The position numbers and the translations under genes are program-made. Positions 31,669-40,500 of a DNA stretch of 64,000 bases are shown here, one piece after another; position 1 is the stretch's first letter, and every line of letters begins with the position of its first letter. The notes beneath the pieces were generated by a model. It had not been told where the DNA came from. It saw only the letters and a program-made list of their open reading frames with translations, and searched no databases. The stretch spans positions 62,001-126,000 of the forward strand of contig NZ_MDJZ01000017.1 of the NCBI RefSeq assembly GCF_002151125.1, given 5' to 3'. Origin of the DNA: Clavibacter michiganensis (lineage in GTDB: Bacteria; Actinomycetota; Actinomycetes; Actinomycetales; Microbacteriaceae).

Positions 31669-32152
31669 GATCCGATGCTACGGGCGTCCACGGGCCGGTC
31701 CCTCCGCGTATGACGCGGCGCGACGGCTCGGGCGCCCCGCGGCGCATGGCCTGGCGGATCACCTCGAAGTCGTCGCGCGTGATCTCGAGGAGCCCGGGCG
31801 CGAGCTTCCTGCCCCACTCGAGGGAGTCGCGCGTGAAGTCGAGCACGGGGACGAGCGGGCGGATGGGCGCGTCGACGGCGCCGAGGTCCCAGTCCATCCG
31901 GCGCCGCCACGGCCGCCACTCGCCCACGCGGCCCTGGTACGGCGCGGCGTCGGCGACCCGGCCGATGGCGGTGAAGGAGCGGAGGAGCTGCCCGTCCGGG
32001 TACGACTCGCGCGGCGAGTAGTAGACGAAGCCGTCGGCCTCGCCGAGCCGCTCGACCGGTTCGCGGGCGCCGCGGTTGACCTGCGCGATGCCGAGGTCGA
32101 GGCCGTCGAGCACGCGGTCGCGCGAGACGACGCCCACCCAGTACCTGATCAT
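31652..32152 (-). CDS. EVE domain protein
   Basis: A 166-aa protein beginning MIRYWVGVVSRDRVLDGLDL. The EVE fold (related to YTH and PUA modified-base binding domains) shows in FVYYSPRESYPDG, LRSFTAIGRVAD and EWRPWRRRMDW. EVE domains bind modified bases in RNA or DNA. It is upstream of the ComB-like gene, overlapping its start by 17 nt, and diverges from the gene at 32234 across an 81-nt gap. Confidence 0.85.
   Translation of the reverse strand: MIRYWVGVVSRDRVLDGLDLGIAQVNRGAREPVERLGEADGFVYYSPRESYPDGQLLRSFTAIGRVADAAPYQGRVGEWRPWRRRMDWDLGAVDAPIRPLVPVLDFTRDSLEWGRKLAPGLLEITRDDFEVIRQAMRRGAPEPSRRVIRGGTGPWTPVASDRDLLR
31675..31680 (-). promoter_or_regulatory. -10 box of a leaderless transcript (ComB-like gene)
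   Basis: TAGCAT on the minus strand lies 6 nt before the GTG at 31668. It is inside the 3' end of the EVE gene, so the ComB-like gene may have its own transcript as well as read-through. Confidence 0.5.
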
Positions 32153-32233
32153 GTCCGTCCCATCCTGTCCCACCGCGGCCGGGCGGCGGACGCGGCCGGA
32201 CGATCCCCCAGCCGCGCGGAGCATGCTGGGGCC

Positions 32234-32809
32234 ATGCGCGTGCTGCTGAAGACCATCCTCGACTGCGATCCCGACGCCGCCTGGCGCGCGCTCCACTCGC
32301 CCACCGTGATGCGCGAGGTCGCGGGTCCGCTCGTCGACTTCGTGCCGTTGGAGGACGGCGGCTTCCCGTCGAGCTGGGACGGCCGCGAGCACGTCGCCGT
32401 GATGCAGGCCGGCCCGTTCGCGGCCGGACGCCAGGGCATCCGGCTCCGCGACATGAAGCCGCGCGTCGAGGGCGTCCGCATCGTGCGGGACGACGGCCAC
32501 GGGCTCTCCGGCCTCATGGCGATCCCCACGAGCATGCGGCACAGCATGGCCGTCTCGGCGGATCCCGCCGGACCCGACGCCGACGGCCGCGTGAAGACGC
32601 TCTTCCGCGACCAGCTCGAGTTCGAGGCGGGCCTCCTCGGCCCCGCGATGTGGCCGACCTTCTGGGCCTTCTGGCAGTGGCGCGCGTTCCGCCTGCGCCA
32701 GCTCGCGCCGACGTGGGCGTACGACTGGGAGCCGGAGGCCGACCCCGCCGCGGACGGCGCACCCGCCGACGACGCCCGGGCCGACGACGCGGGGCTGTCC
32801 GCCCGCTGA
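32234..32809 (+). CDS. SRPBCC-like protein of unknown function
   Basis: A 191-aa protein resembling polyketide-cyclase/START-like ligand-binding proteins: VLLKTILDCDPDAAWRALHS at the N-terminus is a typical first strand and helix, and an amphipathic C-terminal helix follows (TFWAFWQWRAFRLRQLAPTW). I cannot name a ligand. CATGCT, a variant -10 box, lies 6 nt before the ATG. The last 25 residues are acidic and probably disordered. It is followed by the DUF1684 gene. Confidence 0.6.
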   Translation: MRVLLKTILDCDPDAAWRALHSPTVMREVAGPLVDFVPLEDGGFPSSWDGREHVAVMQAGPFAAGRQGIRLRDMKPRVEGVRIVRDDGHGLSGLMAIPTSMRHSMAVSADPAGPDADGRVKTLFRDQLEFEAGLLGPAMWPTFWAFWQWRAFRLRQLAPTWAYDWEPEADPAADGAPADDARADDAGLSAR

Positions 32810-32850
32810 CGGCCCGCGCCCGAGGGGGGCGCCCCGCGCGGCCCGACGCG

Positions 32851-32856
32851 TACGGT
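32851..32856 (+). promoter_or_regulatory. -10 box of a leaderless transcript (DUF1684 gene)
   Basis: TACGGT ends 6 nt before the ATG at 32863 and the intervening GTCCCC has no ribosome binding site. Confidence 0.6.
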
Positions 32857-32862
32857 GTCCCC

Positions 32863-33510
32863 ATGCCCTCCGCCGTCACCGCCCTCCACGTCGCCGACTG
32901 GCGCCGCCGCACGCACGAGATGTACGCGGAGGTGCGCTGGGTCGCGCAGACGGATCCCGCCGCCGCCCACGCGCTCTGGCGGCGGACCCGCGACGACATG
33001 TTCCGCAGCCACCCGGCCACGCCGCTCCTGCCCGTGCACCGCGACGGCTTCGACCGGCTCGACGTCGCGGAGTACGACCCGGCCTGGCGGTTCGAGCTGG
33101 AGATCCACGACGACCGCGGCGACGAGCGCCACGAGGTCGAGACGGGCACCGACGGCGTCGTCCCCTTCGAGCTGCTCGGATCCGTGCACCTCCCCGCGGT
33201 CGACGGCCGCGAGGCCGGCAGCCTCGACGTCTGGCGCCTCGCCAGCTACGGGGGCGGCCTGCACCTGCCCGTCAAGGACGCGTCGCACCGCCGCGAGGGC
33301 GGCACCTACGGGGGCGGCCGCTACCTGCTCGACACGGTGAAGGGATCCGACCTCGGCCAGGGCTCGCCCGGCTCGATCGTGGTCGACCTCAACTTCGCCT
33401 ACAACCCGTCGTGCGCCTACGACCCGGCCTGGGCCTGCCCCCTCGCGCCGGCCGGCAACGTGCTCGACTTCGAGGTCCCCGTGGGCGAGATGGGCTTCTC
33501 CCCGGCCTGA
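32863..33510 (+). CDS. DUF1684 family protein
   Basis: A 215-aa cytoplasmic protein. It matches DUF1684: an N-terminal helix (DWRRRTHEMYAEVRW, HALWRRTRDDMFRSHPATPL), a beta-rich middle, and the conserved C-terminal motif FAYNPSCAYDPAWACPLAP with two cysteines and a tryptophan. The biochemical function is unknown. It probably has its own leaderless transcript and ends just before the DEAD-box leader. Confidence 0.85.
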   Translation: MPSAVTALHVADWRRRTHEMYAEVRWVAQTDPAAAHALWRRTRDDMFRSHPATPLLPVHRDGFDRLDVAEYDPAWRFELEIHDDRGDERHEVETGTDGVVPFELLGSVHLPAVDGREAGSLDVWRLASYGGGLHLPVKDASHRREGGTYGGGRYLLDTVKGSDLGQGSPGSIVVDLNFAYNPSCAYDPAWACPLAPAGNVLDFEVPVGEMGFSPA

Positions 33511-33746
33511 CCTGCTACGGTGGCAGAACTTGCGAGCACATCACCGTGCTCCCTGCGTCGAGAGAACGCGTTCCCTCCTCACCCCGATCAGATCGCCGCA
33601 CAGGCCGACGGGGCCGAGTGACATCTTTCTTTTGGCGAACGGATGCGCCCATCGGCGCCTTCGCCATCCTCCGCTTCCGTGCCTCGAGAGCACATCCCGA
33701 GAACGCACACCGGGGCGGACCCCTGCCTGGAAGGCAACTCCCCCGA
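33511..33746 (+). other. long 5' leader of the DEAD-box helicase gene
   Basis: No gene is supported here. TACGGT (33516-33521) is a plausible -10 box, giving a leader of about 219 nt. The leader is locally AT-richer (ACATCTTTCTTTTGGCG) and contains GGCGAA/TTCGCC arms (33634-33639 and 33660-33665) with a GC-rich core. Long structured leaders are known for RNA helicase and cold-shock genes; a role here is inferred. Confidence 0.4.
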
Positions 33747-35288
33747 ATGACCACTGACACCTTCGGCGCGCTCGGCGTGCCCGCACCCCTCGTCTCCGCC
33801 TTGACAGCGAACGGCATCACGACGCCGTTCCCCATCCAGGTGGACACGCTCCCCGACACCCTGAACGGCCGCGACGTGCTCGGCCGCGGCAAGACGGGCT
33901 CCGGCAAGACGCTGGCGTTCGCCATCCCGATGATCGCGCGCCTCGGCGGCGGACTCGCCGGCGGCCGCCGTCGTCCGGGCCGCCCGCTCGGCCTCATCCT
34001 CGCGCCGACCCGCGAGCTCGCCACGCAGATCACGGCCGCCATGGAGCCGCTCGCGAAGGCGTACGACCTCACCACCACGACGATCTTCGGCGGCGTCTCG
34101 CAGCAGCGCCAGGTCGCGGCCCTCAAGGCCGGCGTCGACGTGGTCGTGGCCTGCCCCGGCCGCCTCGAGGACCTCATGAAGCAGGGCTTCGTGAACCTGG
34201 ACGCCGTGGAGATCACCGTCCTCGACGAGGCCGACCACATGGCGGACCTGGGCTTCCTGCCCGTCGTCACGCGGATCCTCGACAAGACCCCGAACACCGG
34301 CCAGCGCATGCTGTTCTCCGCCACGCTCGACAACGGCGTGGACAAGCTGGTCCGCCGCTACCTGCACGACCAGGTGCTGCACTCCGTCGACGAGGCGAAC
34401 TCGCCCGTCGCGGCCATGACGCACCACGTCTTCGAGGCGACCGACGTCGAGGCCAAGCGCCTCCTCGTCCAGAAGCTCGCGGGCGGCACCGGCCGCCGCA
34501 TCCTCTTCATGCGCACCAAGCACCACGCGAAGAAGCTCGCGAAGCAGCTCACCGACGCGGGCATCCCGTCGGTCGACCTGCACGGCAACCTCTCGCAGGT
34601 GGCCCGCGACCGGAACCTGGCCGCGTTCTCCGCGGGCGACGTCAAGGTCCTCGTGGCCACCGACGTCGCGGCGCGCGGCGTGCACGTCGACGACATCGAG
34701 CTCGTGATCCACGTCGACCCGCCGGCCGAGCACAAGGCGTACCTGCACCGCTCGGGCCGCACGGCGCGCGCGGGCTCCGCGGGCGACGTCGTCACGATCA
34801 TGCTGCCGGCGCAGCGCAAGGACGTGCAGCTCCTCATGCGCAAGGCCGACATCCACGTCACCCCGCAGCAGGTCACCGAGTCCTCCCCCGCCGTGGCCGA
34901 GCTGACGGGCGCCGTCGCGGCGTACGTGAAGCCCGCGCCGCGCGAGACGAAGTCGGTCCGCGAGTCCACCCAGCGCCAGTCGCAGGGCGGCCGCGCGAAC
35001 GGCGGCGGGCGCTCGCAGGGCGCCAACGCGCAGCGCAAGCGCGCGGCCCGCGACGGCGCACCCGTCGGCGGCGGTCGTCGTGAAGGCGCCGCATCGGGTC
35101 GCCGCGACGGCGCCTCGGGCGGACAGCGCGGAGGCGCGCCCCGCAACTTCAGCACCTCGTCCGAGGGCTTCGGCGGCGGCTCGTCCGTCGGCACCGCGCG
35201 TCCCCGCCAGGAGCGCCCCGCAGCCTCCGGCGGCGCATCGGCCGGTGGCCGCGAGCGCACCCACCGCCGGGTGAGCAGCGGCCGCTAG
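33747..35288 (+). CDS. DEAD-box ATP-dependent RNA helicase
   Basis: A 513-aa RNA helicase. The start MTTDTFGALGVPAPLVSALT is chosen because it begins the Q-motif domain; the upstream open frame is not conserved-looking. Motif I GRGKTGSGKT (about residues 47-56), motif Ia APTRELA, motif II VLDEADHM (161-168), motif III SAT (near 191) and motif VI HRSGRTARAG are all present. The C-terminal 110 residues are Arg/Gly/Ser-rich and disordered, a typical RNA-binding tail. Likely roles are ribosome assembly or mRNA turnover. A strong palindrome terminates it. Confidence 0.93.
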   Translation: MTTDTFGALGVPAPLVSALTANGITTPFPIQVDTLPDTLNGRDVLGRGKTGSGKTLAFAIPMIARLGGGLAGGRRRPGRPLGLILAPTRELATQITAAMEPLAKAYDLTTTTIFGGVSQQRQVAALKAGVDVVVACPGRLEDLMKQGFVNLDAVEITVLDEADHMADLGFLPVVTRILDKTPNTGQRMLFSATLDNGVDKLVRRYLHDQVLHSVDEANSPVAAMTHHVFEATDVEAKRLLVQKLAGGTGRRILFMRTKHHAKKLAKQLTDAGIPSVDLHGNLSQVARDRNLAAFSAGDVKVLVATDVAARGVHVDDIELVIHVDPPAEHKAYLHRSGRTARAGSAGDVVTIMLPAQRKDVQLLMRKADIHVTPQQVTESSPAVAELTGAVAAYVKPAPRETKSVRESTQRQSQGGRANGGGRSQGANAQRKRAARDGAPVGGGRREGAASGRRDGASGGQRGGAPRNFSTSSEGFGGGSSVGTARPRQERPAASGGASAGGRERTHRRVSSGR

Positions 35289-35323
35289 ACCGCACGGCGC
35301 GCATCGCGCGCCGGCATGGCATC

Positions 35324-35353
35324 GAGGGCCCCCGTCCGCGGACGGGGGCCCTC
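35324..35353 (+). terminator. DEAD-box gene terminator
   Basis: A perfect 30-nt palindrome whose 15-nt arms (GAGGGCCCCCGTCCG and its complement) can fold into a stem of about 13 bp with a short loop. It lies 35 nt after the stop codon and is followed by CGTCGTCC. Confidence 0.8.
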
Positions 35354-35455
35354 CGTCGTCCCCGGACGGGCCGCCGACTACGCGTCCGTGCCCCGAGTCC
35401 CCGCAGCTGAGGCACCACCTGGGGACGGTCGCGGGGACGCTCGGCGGCATCCGGT

Positions 35456-35461
35456 TACGGT
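35456..35461 (+). promoter_or_regulatory. -10 box of a leaderless transcript (TetR regulator)
   Basis: TACGGT ends 6 nt before the ATG at 35468. A GTG two codons upstream overlaps this box and is therefore unlikely to be the start. Confidence 0.55.
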
Positions 35462-35467
35462 GTGCCA

Positions 35468-36091
35468 ATGACACGCGCCGCCCTCGCCACCCGTGGCCCG
35501 TACCGCAAGGGCGTGGAGCGCAGGGAGCTCCTGATCCGCACCGCCATCGAGGTGTTCTCCGAGCAGGGCTATCGCAGCAGCTCGCTGCGCGAGATCGCCT
35601 CACGCGCCGAGATCACGCCGGCCGGCCTGCTGCACCACTTCAGCGGCAAGGAGGAGCTGCTCCTCGCCGTCCTCGAGCGCCGCGAGGAGAGACTCGCCGC
35701 CGCCATCGAGCTGCACCGGCCCCGGAGCGTCGCCGAGCACGCGGCCGTGGTCATCGCCGACGGCGAGCAGAGCGTCTGCCTCACGCGCGTGATCGCCGTC
35801 GTCTCGTCGGAGGCGTCCGCCGCCGGCCATCCGCTGCACGATCTCTTCCGCGAGCGCCGTGCCCGCGAGCTCGACCGCATCACGTCGGGCGTCATCGTCG
35901 ACCAGGCGCGCGGCCTCATCGACCCCCACCTCGACCCGGCGGCCGCGGCCGCCGTCGTGCTCTCCGCCATGGACGGGCTGCACGTGCAGCGCAGCTACGG
36001 CGTGGGGGCGGGCGCGAGCCAGGCCTTCGAGGACCTCCGCCGGCACTACCTCGAGCCGCCGGAGTTCGCGGAGCGGGCCGCCGCGGTCTGA
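35468..36091 (+). CDS. TetR family transcriptional regulator
   Basis: A 207-aa repressor-type protein. The helix-turn-helix region spans about residues 15-62: RELLIRTAIEVFSEQGYRSS, SLREIASRAEITPAGLLHHF and SGKEELLLAVLERREERLAA. The C-terminal ligand-binding domain is not specific enough to predict an inducer. No divergent partner gene is adjacent, so the target is unclear. A leaderless transcript is likely. Confidence 0.9.
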   Translation: MTRAALATRGPYRKGVERRELLIRTAIEVFSEQGYRSSSLREIASRAEITPAGLLHHFSGKEELLLAVLERREERLAAAIELHRPRSVAEHAAVVIADGEQSVCLTRVIAVVSSEASAAGHPLHDLFRERRARELDRITSGVIVDQARGLIDPHLDPAAAAAVVLSAMDGLHVQRSYGVGAGASQAFEDLRRHYLEPPEFAERAAAV

Positions 36092-36113
36092 GCCGACGGC
36101 ACGCGCGGCGCGG

Positions 36114-36668
36114 CTAGGGCAGCACGCCCACCGAGGCGAGCGCCGCGCGGAGGAGCGCGCCGCGGCCGCCCTCCATGTCGGCCGAGACGGCGTCGGACGC
36201 GGCCTCCTCGGGCGTCATCCACGTGATCTCGAGGGCGTCCTGGCGAGGATCGCACGTGCCCGTCACCGGCACCACGTACGCGAGCGAGACGGCGTGCTGC
36301 CGGTCGTCCGTGTACGGGCTCGCGCCGGGGAACGGGAAGTACTCGGCGACCGAGAACGGCGTCGGGCTCGCGGGGAGCTGCGGGAACGCCATCGGCCCGA
36401 GGTCCTTCTCGAGGTGGCGGAAGAGCGCGTCGCGCAGGGTCTCGCCGTACATCACGCGGCCCGAGACGAGCATGCGGGTCATCTGCCCGGTGACCGTGGC
36501 GCGCAGCAGGACGCCGATGTCCTTCACCCGGCCCATGCCGTCGACCCGCACGGGCACGGCCTCCACGTAGAGGAGGGGCAGCCGCTGCCGGATCTGCGCG
36601 AGCTCCACGTCCGACAGCCAGCCGGAGTTCGGGTCGGGGATGTTCGGGTCCGGGGTGCGAACGGTCAT
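36114..36668 (-). CDS. NUDIX-like (DUF4916-type) protein with degenerate catalytic box
   Basis: A 184-aa protein starting MTVRTPDPNIPDPNSGWLSD. It has the NUDIX-fold layout and resembles the actinobacterial DUF4916 group. The box region GRVMYGETLRDALFRHLEKD then LGP retains the G-x5-E spacing but replaces the REUxEExGU catalytic residues (RE becomes RH, EE becomes KD). It may therefore be a binding protein or use different residues. It converges on the TetR gene. Confidence 0.75.
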   Translation of the reverse strand: MTVRTPDPNIPDPNSGWLSDVELAQIRQRLPLLYVEAVPVRVDGMGRVKDIGVLLRATVTGQMTRMLVSGRVMYGETLRDALFRHLEKDLGPMAFPQLPASPTPFSVAEYFPFPGASPYTDDRQHAVSLAYVVPVTGTCDPRQDALEITWMTPEEAASDAVSADMEGGRGALLRAALASVGVLP

Positions 36669-36808
36669 GGTCCATTGTCACCCACGGCCGGAGCGCGCCG
36701 ACCACCCGGCGCGCGGACCGGCTGACGGGGACGGGTGCCGGACCCGCTGCCGGGGACGGATGCGAGGATGGGCGGGCCGGACGACCCGCACCCACCGAAC
36801 AGGACACC

Positions 36809-37453
36809 GTGACCGCTCTCCCGCTGGATCCCGACGCCGTCCTCTGGTCGGCCTCGTCCGCCGAGCTCGCCGACCGCCCGCTGCTCGTGCTGCTGCACGG
36901 ATACGGATCCCACGAGGGCGATCTCTTCGGGCTGTCGCCGTACCTGCCGCTCGGGCCCGTCGTCGCGTCGCTGCGGGCGCCGATCGCGCTGCAGGGCGGG
37001 CACGCGTGGTTCCCGATCGTCCCCGGATCCACCGGCGACGACCCGGATCCGGAGGCCGCCGACGCCGCCGGGCAGGGCGTGCTCGACTGGCTCGACGCGC
37101 TGCCCGTGCCGCCGCGCTCGGTCGGCCTCCTCGGCTTCAGCCAGGGCGGCGCGACGGCGCTCCAGCTGCTGCGGCTCGCGCCCGGCCGGTTCTCCTACGC
37201 GGTCCAGCTCAGCGGGTTCTCGGTGCGCGGGGAGCACGCGGGCGACGCAGCCCTCGCGGCCGCGCCGACGCCGGTCTTCTGGGGCCGCGGGACGGCCGAC
37301 CAGGTGATCCCCGACCAGGCCGTCGCGCGCACGGCCGCGTGGATCGGCGGCCACACCGACCTCACCGAGCGCATCTACGAGGACCTGCCGCACTCCGTCT
37401 CCGCGCCGGAGCTCCGGGACGTGTCGGCGTTCATCCGGGAGCACGCCGGCTGA
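36809..37453 (+). CDS. alpha/beta hydrolase (phospholipase/carboxylesterase family)
   Basis: A 214-aa esterase, starting GTG at 36809. The oxyanion segment LLVLLHGYGSHEGDLF is near residue 25, the nucleophile elbow LLGFSQGGATAL near 108, the catalytic Asp in GRGTADQVIPD near 166 and the His in EDLPHSVS near 194. The fold and spacing match the YpfH/carboxylesterase group of small cytoplasmic esterases. The natural substrate is unknown. It precedes lhr by 81 nt. Confidence 0.87.
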   Translation: MTALPLDPDAVLWSASSAELADRPLLVLLHGYGSHEGDLFGLSPYLPLGPVVASLRAPIALQGGHAWFPIVPGSTGDDPDPEAADAAGQGVLDWLDALPVPPRSVGLLGFSQGGATALQLLRLAPGRFSYAVQLSGFSVRGEHAGDAALAAAPTPVFWGRGTADQVIPDQAVARTAAWIGGHTDLTERIYEDLPHSVSAPELRDVSAFIREHAG

Positions 37454-37534
37454 CGCCGGGCCCGGCCGACCGGGCGGTCGTCCGGCGAGCGCCCGGCCCG
37501 CCCGGTTGTCTGTGGGGCGGAGGAGGATGGGCAG

Positions 37535-40500
37535 ATGGATCCCGTCCTCGCGCGCTTCTCCCCGGCCACCCGGGAGTGGTTCGAGGGCGCGTTCCCCGGC
37601 CCCACCGCGGCGCAGACCGGTGCGTGGGAGGCCGTGCAGAAGGGCTCGCACGCGCTCGTCGTGGCGCCCACCGGATCCGGCAAGACGCTGGCGGCGTTCC
37701 TGTGGTCCATCGACCGGCTGGCCTCGCGGCCCGCGCCGGAGGATCCGATGCGGCGCACGCGCGTCCTCTACATCTCGCCGCTCAAGGCGCTCGCGGTCGA
37801 CGTGGAGCGCAACCTCCGCTCGCCGCTCGTGGGCATCGTGCAGACCGCGAAGCGGCTGGGCGCCGAGCCGCCCGAGGTCACCGTCGGCGTGCGCTCGGGC
37901 GACACCCCGGCGGCCGACCGGCGCTCGCTCGCGAAGACGCCGCCGGACATCCTCATCACCACGCCCGAGTCGCTGTTCCTCATGCTCACCTCGGCCGCGC
38001 GCGAGACGCTCGCGGGGGTAGAGACCGTGATCGTCGACGAGGTGCACGCGGTCGCGGCCACCAAGCGCGGCAGCCACCTCGCGCTCTCGCTCGAGCGGCT
38101 GGACGCGCTGCTGGAGAAGCCGGCGCAGCGCATCGGGCTGTCCGCCACCGTGCGGCCGCCCGAGGAGGTGGCGCGGTTCCTCGGCGGGCGCTCGCCGGTC
38201 TCCATCGTGTCGCCGCGGAACACCAAGGAGTTCGACCTGCGCGTCATCGTGCCGGTCGACGACATGACCGAGCTCGGCACCACGGCGCCGCTCGAGGGGT
38301 CGGCGGCGCAGGGGGATCAGCCGCAGCAGGGATCCATCTGGCCGCACGTGGAGGAGGGCATCGTCGACCTCGTGCTGCAGCACACGTCGTCCATCGTCTT
38401 CACGAACAGCAGGCGGCTGGCCGAGCGGCTCACGGCCCGGCTCAACGAGATCTACACGGCGCGCATCGAGGACGGGCGGATCGACGCGGAGGGGAACGCC
38501 GTCGCGGGCGCATCCGCGGAGGCGGCCGAGGCCGTGCCCGTGCTGGCGGGGGCCGGGGCGCTCACGTCGGCCACCTCGACCACGACGGGCGGCACCGCCG
38601 ACGCCACCGCCTTCTCCGCCACGCGGCGCGCGCCCGCGCGCCCGCCCGCCGAGGTCATGGCGCAGGCCGGGAGCACGGAGGGCGCGGATCCCGTGCTCGC
38701 GAAGGCGCACCACGGATCCGTCTCGAAGGAGCAGCGCGCGCTCATCGAGGACGACCTGAAGTCCGGGCGCCTGCGCTGCGTGGTCGCCACCTCCAGCCTC
38801 GAGCTCGGCATCGACATGGGCGACGTCGACCTCGTGGTGCAGGTGGAGGCGCCGCCGTCGGTCGCGAGCGGGCTGCAGCGCGTCGGCCGCGCCGGGCACC
38901 AGGTCGGCGAGGTCTCGCGCGGCGTCATCTTCCCCAAGCACCGGGCCGACCTCATCCACTCGGCCGTCGCCGCCGAGCGCATGGCGAGCGGGCAGATCGA
39001 GTCGCTGCGCGTGCCCGCCAACCCGCTCGACGTGCTCGCGCAGCAGACGGTGGCGGCCGTCGCGCTCGAGTCGGTGGGCGTCGAGGAGTGGTTCGACATC
39101 GTGCGGCGGAGCGCGCCCTTCGCCACGCTGCCGCGCTCGGCGTACGAGGCCACGCTCGACCTGCTGAGCGGCCGCTACCCGTCGGACGAGTTCGCGGAGC
39201 TGCGGCCCCGCATCGTGTGGGACCGCGACGAGGGCACCATCGAGGGGCGGCCGGGCGCGCAGCGGCTCGCGGTCACCTCCGGCGGCACGATCCCGGATCG
39301 CGGACTCTTCGGCGTGTTCATGGTCGGCGAGAAGGCGTCGCGCGTCGGCGAGCTCGACGAGGAGATGGTCTACGAGTCGCGCGTCGGCGACGTGTTCGCG
39401 CTGGGGGCCACGAGCTGGCGGATCCAGGAGATCACGCACGACCGCGTGCTCGTGACGCCGGCGTTCGGCGAGCCCGGCAAGCTGCCGTTCTGGAAGGGCG
39501 ACGGGCTCGGCCGGCCCCTCGAGCTCGGCCGCGCCATCGGGGCGTTCGTGCGCGAGCTGTCCGGATCCGCGGTCGACGACGCCCGAGCCAGGGCCGGCCG
39601 CGTGGGCCTCGACGACCGCGCCGTGAACAACCTGCTCGCGTTCCTCGACGACCAGAAGAAGGCCACCGGCCACGTGCCGAACGACCGCACGCTCGTGGTG
39701 GAGCGGTTCCGCGACGAGCTGGGCGACTGGCGCGTGGTGCTGCACTCCCCCTACGGGATGCAGGTGCACGCGCCGTGGGCGCTCGCGGTCGGCGCGCGGG
39801 TCACCGAGCTGTACGGCATCGACGGCGCGACCATGGCGAACGACGACGGCATCGTCGTGCGCATCCCCGAGACCGACGGCGAGCCGCCGGGAGCGGACCT
39901 CTTCGTCTTCGAGCCCGACGAGCTCGACGCCATCGTCACGCGCGAGGTGGGCGGATCCGCCCTGTTCGCGTCGCGGTTCCGCGAGTGCGCCGCCCGCGCG
40001 CTCCTGCTGCCGCGCTACAACCCCGGCCGTCGCTCGCCGCTGTGGCAGCAGCGCCAGCGCGCGTCGCAGCTGCTCGACGTGGCGCGGAAGTTCCCCGCGT
40101 TCCCGATCGTGCTCGAGACCGTGCGCGAGGTGCTGCAGGACGTGTACGACCTGCCCGCCCTCACGTCGCTCGCGAAGGACATCGAGGCGCGGCGGATCAA
40201 GATCGTCGAGACCACCACGGAGGACGCGTCGCCGTTCGCGCGCAGCCTCCTCTTCAGCTACGTCGGCGCGTTCATGTACGAGGGCGACAGCCCGCTCGCC
40301 GAGCGCCGGGCGGCCGCGCTCTCGCTCGACGCGGGGCTGCTGTCCGAGCTGCTCGGCCGGGCGGAGCTGCGCGAGCTGCTGGATCCCGCGGTCATCGCGC
40401 GCACCGAGCTGGAGCTGCAGCGCACCGCGCCCGACCGGCGCGCGAAGGGCCTGGAGGGCGTGGCCGACCTGCTGCGGATCCTCGGGCCGCTCGACGCAGG

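Noticed and set aside
29929-36091. The SprT-CGNR, EVE-ComB and TetR genes as a defence island
   Set aside because: The genes are on different strands with separate promoters, and no nuclease, toxin or signalling module ties them together.
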